A DNA stretch of 64,000 nucleotides from Fibrobacteraceae bacterium (GTDB lineage Bacteria > Fibrobacterota > Fibrobacteria > Fibrobacterales > Fibrobacteraceae), in contig JAGAKE010000003.1 in NCBI GenBank assembly GCA_017625775.1, positions 1 to 64,000 on the forward strand. Direction: 5' to 3'. The translations under genes and the position numbers were made by a program. The notes under the pieces are model-generated. The model made no database searches. It saw nothing but the letters and a program-made list of their open reading frames with translations, and was not told the origin of the DNA. The number at the start of each line of letters is the position of its first letter. The stretch's first letter is position 1. Shown here one piece after another: positions 53,720 through 61,168 of the stretch.

Positions 53720-54198
53720 TGAAAAATTTAGATTTCAAAAAATTAGAAAATCTTGGAAAGAAATATTTGAAATATTCTTTGGTTGGTTTTATCTGTGCTG
53801 TGTTGGCCGATCAGTTAGACATTATTGATTTCATTTCTTCAGGTTTTATTGATTTGTTTATTTTTTTGTTTTTAGGAATAATTGTTTATCGAGTTGGGAA
53901 AATAATATGCAGTTTATTTTCTCTCTCCACTGCTGAAAAATACAGTCAAGTGCCTTTTTTGGGAATGTTTGGTGTACTTTTATTTTGTTGGGTGTTTTTT
54001 GTTTTACCATGGGAAATAGAAAATATTAGTGAATTTATTAAGGTATCTGATTTTAAAGTATCTGATTTTTTGAAAATATTTTATGCACCAATTTTTATTA
54101 TCATATTGCCGTTTGTTTATTTAGTTCTTGTTACTTTTATTGTCAGAATAGACGATTTTTTCGATAAAATAGACGATTTTTTCAATAAGAAGGAATGA
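53719..54198 (+). CDS. Integral membrane protein, 159 residues
   Basis: Four hydrophobic stretches (about 20-38, 45-65, 78-96 and 117-140) are followed by a short charged tail with the doublet IDDFFDKIDDFFNK. It starts on the A of the previous stop (TAATG) and overlaps the next gene by 4 bases. No family recognised; it may anchor the proteins of this operon in the membrane. Confidence 0.68.
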   Translation: MKNLDFKKLENLGKKYLKYSLVGFICAVLADQLDIIDFISSGFIDLFIFLFLGIIVYRVGKIICSLFSLSTAEKYSQVPFLGMFGVLLFCWVFFVLPWEIENISEFIKVSDFKVSDFLKIFYAPIFIIILPFVYLVLVTFIVRIDDFFDKIDDFFNKKE

Positions 54199-55538
54199 AT
54201 ATGAGAAAAGAAGAAAATCTAGAAAAGAAGAAGATCGATTTTTTTAAGGCTTACGATGAAATTGCAAAAGAGCCTTTTTCGCATGAAGATTTTTTACAGT
54301 ATTTGAAAGAAAAAATAGTTTCAGCAAAAGTCCTAGAAAATGTACCTAGAGAACTTTGCCTTGGGTTGTATGATTTTTATAGTGAGCAACAGAAAAATGT
54401 ATTTGAATTTTGTGATTTTAAAGCTCATTTTAAAAATAAGAGAATTGAAAAGGTTTGGTTGAAATTATCGGCTATAAAAGAAAAAATAGAAGATGATGTT
54501 GGTAAGAAAAATATTGAATTTGTACAAAAATTAGCAGATTTTATTTTTGCTTTTAAAGAAAAATATTCATTAGATTTTTTTAAGAGATTTTTCTTCGTTT
54601 ATGATTATGAAAAGTCATCGACGAAATGTGAGGAGAATAAAGAATGGTTAGAGAATCATGAAAATTATTTGAAAAAAATAAAACGCGATGAAGAACTGGA
54701 TGAGGTAAGAGAATGGTATAAGGAACAATTAGAAAAAATTACTTTTGATAAATTAAGTGAAAAAGATAAAAGTGAATTTTTTAGAGAATGTTTTGTTGCA
54801 TTTGCTTGTGTTTCTGATGGTAAGAAAGGGCATAATGGAACATGGAATAAAGAGCGAAAAAAGATTTTTCTTTTAGGTCGTTTGTTTAATATTCATTTAT
54901 TACCATTAGAGTTAATTGAAAATAATGAAAAAGAATCGTTGTGGAATATCGCGGTTACAATAAAAAGAAATTTAGATGGAAAAGCCTGCGCTACAGAAGA
55001 GGATATAGAAAAATCAAAAGGTATTCCAAAAGAAAGTAAAATGCGGCTAAGTGATGAGATTGCTCAAGGAAGGGCAGGTTCTAGAGTAAGTACAGAATGG
55101 ATTAGGGAACAAGGAACTCCCTGGGACTTATCAAAAAATTTTGGACTTAAAGTGAATAATCTGCCTTTAGAGTTGAAGAAGAATATTGAGAAGCTTTCAG
55201 AAAGATCGTTTCAGAATCGTGCTGATAAATTTTTAGGAGAAAGAGGAATACTCACAAAGAATGAAATGGCGGAGAAGCTTCCCCAATTTTTAGAAAATAT
55301 GAAAAACGAAATTTCAGAAAATGTTAAAAGAGATGTACCTCTAGAAAATATGAAAAAACCAGAAATCTCGCTTAAAATTTTGTGTTTGAGTGGGAAAATT
55401 GAACTTATGAAAATTTTTATAGATAATTATTTGTTGTTCAAAGGTTTTGAAGATGCAGGGATTAACGAAAAAAATATTTCGTCTTCCCCCAAATTTTTGT
55501 CTATTTTTCAATCTTGCCAAAAAAAAGGTAAGAGGTAA
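54195..55538 (+). CDS. Unknown cytoplasmic protein, 447 residues
   Basis: The protein is highly charged and helical throughout, without signal peptide or membrane segments. The block SDGKKGHNGTWNKERKKIFLL near 218 and the short motif GRAGSRVS near 290 are its only Gly-rich parts. It starts by overlapping the membrane gene (ATGA) and is the last and largest gene of the four. No family recognised. A toxin, effector or scaffold role are all possible. Confidence 0.62.
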   Translation: MNMRKEENLEKKKIDFFKAYDEIAKEPFSHEDFLQYLKEKIVSAKVLENVPRELCLGLYDFYSEQQKNVFEFCDFKAHFKNKRIEKVWLKLSAIKEKIEDDVGKKNIEFVQKLADFIFAFKEKYSLDFFKRFFFVYDYEKSSTKCEENKEWLENHENYLKKIKRDEELDEVREWYKEQLEKITFDKLSEKDKSEFFRECFVAFACVSDGKKGHNGTWNKERKKIFLLGRLFNIHLLPLELIENNEKESLWNIAVTIKRNLDGKACATEEDIEKSKGIPKESKMRLSDEIAQGRAGSRVSTEWIREQGTPWDLSKNFGLKVNNLPLELKKNIEKLSERSFQNRADKFLGERGILTKNEMAEKLPQFLENMKNEISENVKRDVPLENMKKPEISLKILCLSGKIELMKIFIDNYLLFKGFEDAGINEKNISSSPKFLSIFQSCQKKGKR

Positions 55539-55577
55539 ATTTATTTGACATAAACAACCCTTAAATAGGAGACTTTT

Positions 55578-55724
55578 ATGTCAAACAAAAAAATGTCCCA
55601 GGCTGATTTGAATCATCATGCAGATCAGATGAACCCTAATAACTATCAATACAAAGCACGCATGGATAATAGGTCTAATCAGCTAAATCCGAATAATCCT
55701 CTTTATCAGGGTGAAAAGAAATAA
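55578..55724 (+). CDS. NPNN-repeat small protein (48 residues)
   Basis: ATG 55578 has AGGAG 6 bases upstream. The 48 residues contain a repeated motif, ADQMNPNNYQY and SNQLNPNNPLY, in a Lys/Asn-rich chain without signal peptide. Tiny proteins with (N/D)Q-x-NPNN-x-x-Y repeats are found in many mobile islands, function unknown. It opens the viperin neighbourhood and is followed by its own terminator. Confidence 0.75.
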   Translation: MSNKKMSQADLNHHADQMNPNNYQYKARMDNRSNQLNPNNPLYQGEKK

Positions 55725-55756
55725 TTGTCACTTTAGTTAGAGGAAAAACTTACATC

Positions 55757-55797
55757 AAAAGAATAAATCAAATTTCATTCTTTTGATTTATTCTTTT
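55757..55797 (+). terminator. Terminator after the small NPNN gene
   Basis: AAAAGAATAAATCAAA (55757-55772) pairs perfectly over 16 bp with TTTGATTTATTCTTTT (55782-55797) around a 9-base loop. The right arm ends in T residues. Confidence 0.75.
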
Positions 55798-55840
55798 TAA
55801 GAAAATTATCACTCATTGTGTTTATGCGGAGTGGGGCAAA

Positions 55841-55877
55841 AACTCATTTGATTTAAATGAGTTAGGTGTTTTTTTTG
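55841..55877 (+). terminator. Second hairpin with T-run
   Basis: AACTCATTT (55841-55849) pairs with AAATGAGTT (55855-55863), followed by AGGTG and eight Ts. It probably backs up the preceding terminator or insulates the viperin genes. Confidence 0.55.
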
Positions 55878-55895
55878 TTTTAAAAGGTTAACGAA

Positions 55896-55911
55896 TGTCC
55901 CTTTTTGTCCC
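55896..55911 (+). promoter_or_regulatory. TGTCCC direct repeat upstream of the zinc-ribbon gene
   Basis: TGTCCCTTTTTGTCCC is a pair of TGTCCC hexamers 10 bases apart. The same 16-mer recurs at 56348 before the viperin gene. It lies about 75 bases before the gene at 55986 and may be a regulator site. Confidence 0.55.
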
Positions 55912-55985
55912 ATTTCGATTGCTTATTCTTGTATTAACAAAGACTATGGATTCTTTGTAATAAATAACAAAAAGGAAAAAACTTT

Positions 55986-56343
55986 ATGAAATCAACAACT
56001 TGTTTTTCAAAAAAAAACTAATGAAGCGCTTTCTGTATATGAAACAGAAGCAGAGGCTCAACAATCAGCCAATTATCAACGCTATGAAAATGGGCGTTCA
56101 CTTTATCCTTACCATTGTGAGCGTTGTGGCTTATGGCACCTAGCCCCAACAGAAACGCGAATCAACGTTTTACATAATGCTTGCAGTTGCCTAGATAGTA
56201 GTGGAAAGCATAAAGACCTTTATCTTTTTCGTGAAGATGCCGAAAAAGCAAAATCTAAGTGTGAAAGAGAAAGAGGGTATAGACTTTATATCTACGAATG
56301 CCCAAGAAAAAACGGTTTTCACCTAACAAAAAGTCAATGCTAA
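55986..56343 (+). pseudogene. Frameshifted zinc-ribbon protein in the viperin locus
   Basis: ATG 55986 reads MKSTTCFSKKN* and stops at 56021. Skipping one A of the nine-A run (56009-56017) joins it to a long open frame: TNEALSVYETEAEAQQSANY, then YPYHCERCGLWHLAPTE, and later LYIYECPRKNGFHLTK before TAA 56341. The two C-x-x-C/H-type ribbons suggest zinc or nucleic-acid binding. It may be a decayed gene or a homopolymer switch. Confidence 0.72.
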
Positions 56344-56347
56344 ATAT

Positions 56348-56363
56348 TGTCCCTTTTTGTCCC
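56348..56363 (+). promoter_or_regulatory. TGTCCC direct repeat upstream of the viperin gene
   Basis: Exact copy of the 16-mer at 55896-55911, ending 50 bases before the viperin ATG. Two identical sites before two genes of one locus suggest a shared regulator; none is identified in the window. Confidence 0.55.
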
Positions 56364-56413
56364 TATTGAGAGTTTTAATTTATATAAAACACCATTTTCC
56401 AAAGGAGAAAAAT

Positions 56414-57445
56414 ATGATACCTTATTTGAGTCCAGCTAAAACAAAAGCAAAATCAGAAATTTGCATTAATTGGCATGTTACAGAATCTTGTAATTATCAT
56501 TGCAAATTCTGCTTTTCAAAATGGAATAAACGAAAAGAAGTTTGGACTGATTTGCTAGAAATAAAAAAAGTTCTGTCCAATATTTCAGAACACTTTAAAA
56601 CTGTACATTCTATTCGATTAAATATTGTTGGTGGCGAGCCTTGTATGTATCCAGATCGATTGTGGAATATAATACAAGAAGCAACATGGCGCGGAATGAA
56701 AAGTTCCATTATTACTAATGGGTATTACTTAGAAAATATTCGTCCTTTTGCTCATTCGGTTTCACAAGTAGGAATTTCAATTGATTCCTTTGAACATGAA
56801 ACCAATATAAAAGAAGGTCGAGAATGTAATGGAAAAACAATTTCTTTTGAAAATCTTCGTCAAAAAATTGCAGAGCTTCGTCAAATAAATCCAAATATCA
56901 AAATTAAAATAAACTCAGTTGTGAATGAATGGAATTATAATGAGGTCCTTGCAGATAAATTAGCGGAATTAAATATTGATAAATGGAAAATATTGTGTCA
57001 AAAACCATTTGGTGAAAACAAGGGAATAGCTCCATATCAATTCTATACTTTTTTGAAAAATAATTGGTATGCTTCAAAGAAACCAAAATCCATTTTTATT
57101 GAAAATAAAGAAGCAATGTTTGATAGTTATTTAATGATTTCTCCAGACGGTTGTTTTTTTCAAACAGATAATTCTGGATATAAATATAGTCGCCCTTTAA
57201 CAGAGGTAATGGTTGAAGATGCTTTAAAAGAAATTGAATTTGATTATAGTAAATATTTAGATCGTTATCGTTTAGTTAAAAAATATGAAGAGTGGCAAAT
57301 TCTTGAATTTGGAGATTTTACACACGACGATTCAAACAAAATTCCTGTTTTAACAAAACGAGCAATATGTGAAATGGAAAATTTTTTCAAATTACCATCT
57401 TCATTTTCTGATGAAATGGAATTTTTAGAAAAAGAATCGCTATAA
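56414..57445 (+). CDS. Prokaryotic viperin (radical-SAM antiviral nucleotide dehydratase)
   Basis: The 343-residue enzyme starts at ATG 56414 with AAAGGAG 6 bases upstream; the longer frame from 56357 is rejected. The radical-SAM cluster is Cys26, Cys30 and Cys33 in CNYHCKFC. GGEP follows at 73-76. Features shared with human viperin include NWHVTESCNY, SIDSFEHETN near 122, KIKINSVVNEWN near 163-174, KWKILCQ and DSYLMI. Viperins convert a ribonucleoside triphosphate to a 3'-deoxy-3',4'-didehydro form that terminates viral RNA synthesis. The nucleotide used here cannot be told from sequence. Confidence 0.92.
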   Translation: MIPYLSPAKTKAKSEICINWHVTESCNYHCKFCFSKWNKRKEVWTDLLEIKKVLSNISEHFKTVHSIRLNIVGGEPCMYPDRLWNIIQEATWRGMKSSIITNGYYLENIRPFAHSVSQVGISIDSFEHETNIKEGRECNGKTISFENLRQKIAELRQINPNIKIKINSVVNEWNYNEVLADKLAELNIDKWKILCQKPFGENKGIAPYQFYTFLKNNWYASKKPKSIFIENKEAMFDSYLMISPDGCFFQTDNSGYKYSRPLTEVMVEDALKEIEFDYSKYLDRYRLVKKYEEWQILEFGDFTHDDSNKIPVLTKRAICEMENFFKLPSSFSDEMEFLEKESL

Positions 57446-57463
57446 AAATGGTAGAGGTTACTT

Positions 57464-57721
57464 ATGTATCATATATCTAACGACAAAAACATTCGCGAAT
57501 TTGTTCGAAATATTTTGCGAACAAAAAAATGGGAACCGGTTCGTCAAGGAAAGCATCTAATCATTCGCCACCTTGAGAATAATGGCATAGGAAACATCAC
57601 TGTTCCTAGCACGCCAAGTTGTCCTCATACCTTTGAGAATTTTAAGAGAGATTACTATCGAAGATTGAGAGAATATTTTATTCGTGTAGGTTTAATACTC
57701 CCGTCAGAACAAACAAATTAA
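57464..57721 (+). CDS. HicA-like small protein next to viperin
   Basis: The 85-residue protein has the HicA/dsRBD-like pattern: basic N-terminal helix, KHLIIRH, then ITVPSTPSC and a C-terminal basic helix (FKRDYYRRLRE). The catalytic-type His of HicA would be in GKHLI. PSTPS is characteristic of a subgroup. It starts 18 bases after the viperin stop. It may be a toxin or an RNA-binding partner; a HicB antitoxin is not seen. Confidence 0.68.
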   Translation: MYHISNDKNIREFVRNILRTKKWEPVRQGKHLIIRHLENNGIGNITVPSTPSCPHTFENFKRDYYRRLREYFIRVGLILPSEQTN

Positions 57722-57748
57722 CCCCTAACCTTCAAGGAGGTAACACCT

Positions 57749-57859
57749 ATGTCAAAGCACAACGGACAACCGCCAATCAATCCACGTGGAGCAGGTTGGT
57801 CGTCACCTACTGGAAATCCATCTGGTGGTGGGCGTGGCGGCAATCCGCCAAGAAAGTAA
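57749..57859 (+). CDS. Gly/Pro-rich small protein (36 residues)
   Basis: ATG 57749 follows a near-perfect AAGGAGG (57734-57740) at 8 bases, so translation is very likely. The 36 residues (SKHNGQPPINPRGAGWSSP then a Gly-rich NPPRK end) are disordered and basic. It is the last gene of the viperin locus, followed by a strong terminator. Unknown function; its short length and strong ribosome-binding site suggest a peptide made in large amounts. Confidence 0.72.
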   Translation: MSKHNGQPPINPRGAGWSSPTGNPSGGGRGGNPPRK

Positions 57860-57895
57860 GTTTTCGTTGTTTTCAGGGAGAAGTAATGAAAAGTG

Positions 57896-57930
57896 CTATC
57901 GGGAGAGTAATTCTCCCGATAGTGTCTTTT
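57896..57930 (+). terminator. Terminator of the viperin locus
   Basis: CTATCGGGAGA (57896-57906) pairs perfectly with TCTCCCGATAG (57912-57922), followed by TGTCTTTTT. It closes the locus. Confidence 0.88.
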
Positions 57931-57953
57931 TGAAGGTGATGGATATAAAAAAA

Positions 57954-58025
57954 CTAAAAATCACACTTTTTTAAATGTTTTTGTGTCAAAAATCACATTT
58001 TTTGAAGTTTTTGTGTGATTTTAGG
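57954..58025. repeat. Repeat/palindrome array before the second DUF4143 ATPase
   Basis: Two near-identical direct repeats of 30-32 bases (57956-57987 and 57988-58017) each start AAAAATCACA and end in GTGT. The ends also form a large inverted repeat, CTAAAAATCACAC against GTGTGATTTTAGG. It ends 23 bases before the GTG start at 58049. Confidence 0.75.
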
Positions 58026-58048
58026 GTGAAATAGTCTACATTTAAAGT

Positions 58049-59356
58049 GTGAAACGACTGATTCTTGAAAAATTAGAAAAGTGGAAACAATCTAAACGTC
58101 GCAAACCATTGCTTTTGCGAGGTGCTAGGCAAGTTGGAAAAACCTGGGTGTTAAAAGAATTTGGTAACACTTTTGCTGACGGATTTGTTCACATTGATTT
58201 TGATAAGCAAGTTGAATATCGCCAATTTTTTGAACAAACGAAGGATGTAAAACGAATTCTTGATAATCTTGCGTTGGCAACCGGGAAAAAAATAACGCCA
58301 AAAACTTTGATAATTTTTGATGAAATTCAAGCTTGCGAAAGTGCCTTGAATTCATTGAAATATTTTTACGAAGATGCACCGCAATATAGTGTGGTCGGTG
58401 CTGGTTCTTTACTTGGATTAAAACTTGCATCGGGCTTTCCTGTGGGTAAAGTGGAATTTCTAGATATGTATCCCATGACGTTTACTGAATTTCTATTTGC
58501 TAATGGAGATGCAAATCTTGTGGAATATTTGGATTCAATTGAAAAAGTTGAAAATATTCCAATAGCATTTTTCAATCCGCTTGAAGAAAAATTGAAAACT
58601 TACTTTGTAACTGGAGGTATGCCAGAAGCCGTATTGAATTGGGCTGAAGATCGCGATATTGTTTCCGCAGATAAGGTTCTTTTGGATATTTTAACTGCTT
58701 ATGAAGCTGATTTTGCAAAGCATGCAAATAAAAACGATGTGCCAAAAATTCAGTACATTTGGGATTCATTACCTTCACAACTTTCTAGAGAAAATAAGAA
58801 GTTTCTTTATTCGGCGGTAAAGCCTGGAGCTCGTGCTAGAGAATATGAAAATGCTTTGAATTGGCTTTACAACGCAAACCTTGTAAAAAAAGTTTTCCGC
58901 ATAACGAAACCGGGACTTCCTATTTCGGCATACGACGATTTGACTTCTTTCAAAATATACATGGGAGATGTTGGGCTTTTACGAAAAAAATCAGGGCTTT
59001 CAACATCGGCATTTGCAGAACAGAATCGCTTATTTACAGAATTTAAAGGGGCTCTTTGCGAGAATTTTGTGTTGCAGAATTTATCTAGATTATTTGACGT
59101 TTCTCCTCGATATTGGAACGATAACTTTCACGAAGTTGATTTTATTGTTCAGCATGAAAATTCAATTATCCCTGTGGAAACCAAAGCGGGCGTGAATGTC
59201 AAGGCTACAAGCATCAAATATTACGATAAACAATATAACGCTCCGCTAATGATTCGCTTTTCAATGCGGAATTTATCCTGCGATGGTAAAATTTTAAATA
59301 TTCCGCTATTTATGGCAGATAGAATAAAACAAGTGCTAGAAATGTATAAAGGCTGA
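58049..59356 (+). CDS. AAA ATPase with DUF4143 C-terminal domain
   Basis: The 435-residue protein has Walker A GARQVGKTW near 25-33, Walker B TLIIFDEIQAC near 86-96 and the DUF4143 signature near the C-terminus (YWNDNFHEVDFIVQ, then IPVETKAG). It starts with GTG 58049. Like the gene at 51635 it stands alone behind a repeated, palindromic upstream region. It is not a duplicate of that gene. Confidence 0.9.
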   Translation: MKRLILEKLEKWKQSKRRKPLLLRGARQVGKTWVLKEFGNTFADGFVHIDFDKQVEYRQFFEQTKDVKRILDNLALATGKKITPKTLIIFDEIQACESALNSLKYFYEDAPQYSVVGAGSLLGLKLASGFPVGKVEFLDMYPMTFTEFLFANGDANLVEYLDSIEKVENIPIAFFNPLEEKLKTYFVTGGMPEAVLNWAEDRDIVSADKVLLDILTAYEADFAKHANKNDVPKIQYIWDSLPSQLSRENKKFLYSAVKPGARAREYENALNWLYNANLVKKVFRITKPGLPISAYDDLTSFKIYMGDVGLLRKKSGLSTSAFAEQNRLFTEFKGALCENFVLQNLSRLFDVSPRYWNDNFHEVDFIVQHENSIIPVETKAGVNVKATSIKYYDKQYNAPLMIRFSMRNLSCDGKILNIPLFMADRIKQVLEMYKG

Positions 59357-59428
59357 AAAATAGATTAATCAGAACTAATCCATATCTTCTATTTTGTCAT
59401 AAATTTTCTTTGAGCATTTTTTCATTAC

Positions 59429-59500
59429 ACGCAAAACGATGTAAAATTAAATTTACAACTGGGGGGGGGAAATGATTTATTTTCTGTAAAAAGTTTATTT
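59429..59500 (-). pseudogene. Remnant of the same unknown gene (copy 2)
   Basis: 59441-59500 matches 52970-53026 apart from a few changes and a longer G-run (nine Gs here, six there, a whole-codon difference). On the minus strand it reads NKLFTENKSFPP and then, after a frame break, KFNFT. It lies directly before the ribosome-binding site of the gene at 59517. Confidence 0.6.
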
Positions 59501-59516
59501 ATGAAAAGGATTTAAT

Positions 59517-60149
59517 ATGAAAACGGTAAGTCTTATTGCGACTATTGTACTTTCACTTGCTATTCATTCTTTTGCTATTCCCTTGATTTCGGATAGCTCG
59601 CATTATGCCGCATCGGGCACTAAAGATGGTGCTTGGGAATCCTATTATGAAAATGGTAAGGTTCAAACAAAAGGAGCTTATCGTAAAGGAAAACTTGAAG
59701 GTGTTTATGAGACATATCATGAAAACGGAAAGATTAAGTGTAAAGGTGCTTACAACAATGGGAAAAAACAGGGTCTCTTTGAATATTATTACGATAATGA
59801 TAAAGTTAGGGCAAAAGTTACATATAGTAATGATGATGAGGAAGGGTTGTATGAGGAATATTATAAAAATGGTAAGTTAAAAAGGAAGGGGTCATACAAA
59901 AATGGCTATAAGGAAGGTGGTTGGGAAACCTTCTTTGAAAATGGTAAAACAGAAAGTAAAGGAACTTTCTCTAAAGATAAGCCTGAGGGGGTCTATGAAG
60001 AATATTATGATAATGGACAATTAAAATTAAAGGGGTCTTATCAACGCGGTGTAAAACAAGGTGTTTGGGAGTCTTATTATAGCAATGGTAAGACGGAATC
60101 CAAAGGAGCTTATACTACAGAATACTATAATGATAGCTTTTATTATTAA
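59517..60149 (+). CDS. Secreted YwqK/MORN-repeat protein
   Basis: The 210-residue protein has a signal peptide (to about SFA, residue 20) and roughly seven 23-residue repeats of the form G-x-W-E-x-Y-Y-E-N-G-K-x(2)-x-K-G-x-Y (DGAWESYYENGKVQTKGAY and relatives). Such repeats form a flat beta-solenoid and occur on exported proteins. AAAAGGA lies 6 bases before the ATG. It is the first gene of a three-gene operon. Function unknown. Confidence 0.85.
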   Translation: MKTVSLIATIVLSLAIHSFAIPLISDSSHYAASGTKDGAWESYYENGKVQTKGAYRKGKLEGVYETYHENGKIKCKGAYNNGKKQGLFEYYYDNDKVRAKVTYSNDDEEGLYEEYYKNGKLKRKGSYKNGYKEGGWETFFENGKTESKGTFSKDKPEGVYEEYYDNGQLKLKGSYQRGVKQGVWESYYSNGKTESKGAYTTEYYNDSFYY

Positions 60150-60160
60150 GGTTTTTAAAT

Positions 60161-61153
60161 ATGCTAGAGAATTCTAAAGAAAACTGCAAAGAAGATATTA
60201 ATGAAAATGAAAAATTAGATGGATGTCTAACTATTGGTATTGTTGGTATCTTTTTAGTACTGATTATTTACATTTTAATAGGAATGTTTAAATATCCCGC
60301 TGTTTTTGGAAAAACGGTTTTGTCCTTCAATAATCAAGAACAATTTGATGTTAGCTATTTAGAGTTATTCATCAATAGTATGCCCATATTGACGTGGCCT
60401 TTTGATGATATTGATACGGCGGATGTAAAAAGGAATGTGGAAGATGTGTTTAGCCGTGCGTCTTTTATTGAAAAAACTTTAATAAATGATGGATTAGACA
60501 CTGCTAGTGTATATTCTTTGTATCTTAAAATGATAAATGACGAAAGTAAAAATCGTCCACTGACTTTCCCAATTGTAAGTAGAATATTGTTTAACAATAC
60601 TTTAAATTTTTCAAATGATAGTTTGTTTTTAAGAGAGATAGTCAATCGCTGTAAAGATGATGCAAAAGTGCAATTTTTCTGTGATAATGTGATTGGTTCT
60701 ATTCAATATTTGATTGTTGCATATAATTCAAATGAAAAGGATAGAAAGTGGTATGAAGAAATTCTTGATTATTTTTCCAATAAGTACGTTGATTTTCTTT
60801 CCTCAATCTTTATGGATTATACGGGCTCTGAGACAGAAAGGAATGATAATGATAAAACAGTTGTAAAATCTAAAAAGGTAGATGTAAAAAGTATGACTAT
60901 AAAGGACGTTGTTGATGATATGATTGAGGTTGTTGATAGTGTTGCATCACTAAAAAATACGGCAACGGCAATTGTTGAAAACTCTATACAGGTTTATCAA
61001 AAAGTTTCCAGTCAGATAAAGGAAAAGGGGGAAGATAAATCTGATTCTTCTGATTTTGATTCATCTTCTGCCACAAGAGAAGTATTTGGTAGTGAGAATG
61101 ATAATCTTTCTGAAATTCAAGATGTGCGAAGTTTAGATCTACCAAAGCCATAA
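60161..61153 (+). CDS. Membrane-anchored protein, unknown function
   Basis: The 330-residue protein has one transmembrane helix (about 22-44, GIVGIFLVLIIYILIGMF) after a short acidic N-terminus, and a large hydrophilic domain outside. The last 90 residues are Ser/Asp-rich and probably disordered. It lies 11 bases after the repeat protein and 15 before a DUF975-type gene. Family not recognised. Confidence 0.65.
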   Translation: MLENSKENCKEDINENEKLDGCLTIGIVGIFLVLIIYILIGMFKYPAVFGKTVLSFNNQEQFDVSYLELFINSMPILTWPFDDIDTADVKRNVEDVFSRASFIEKTLINDGLDTASVYSLYLKMINDESKNRPLTFPIVSRILFNNTLNFSNDSLFLREIVNRCKDDAKVQFFCDNVIGSIQYLIVAYNSNEKDRKWYEEILDYFSNKYVDFLSSIFMDYTGSETERNDNDKTVVKSKKVDVKSMTIKDVVDDMIEVVDSVASLKNTATAIVENSIQVYQKVSSQIKEKGEDKSDSSDFDSSSATREVFGSENDNLSEIQDVRSLDLPKP

Positions 61154-61168
61154 AACGAGGAGGAAAAA

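Noticed and set aside
57464-57721. Complete HicAB toxin-antitoxin pair
   Set aside because: No HicB-like gene lies next to it; the following 36-residue peptide is Gly/Pro-rich and does not resemble an antitoxin.
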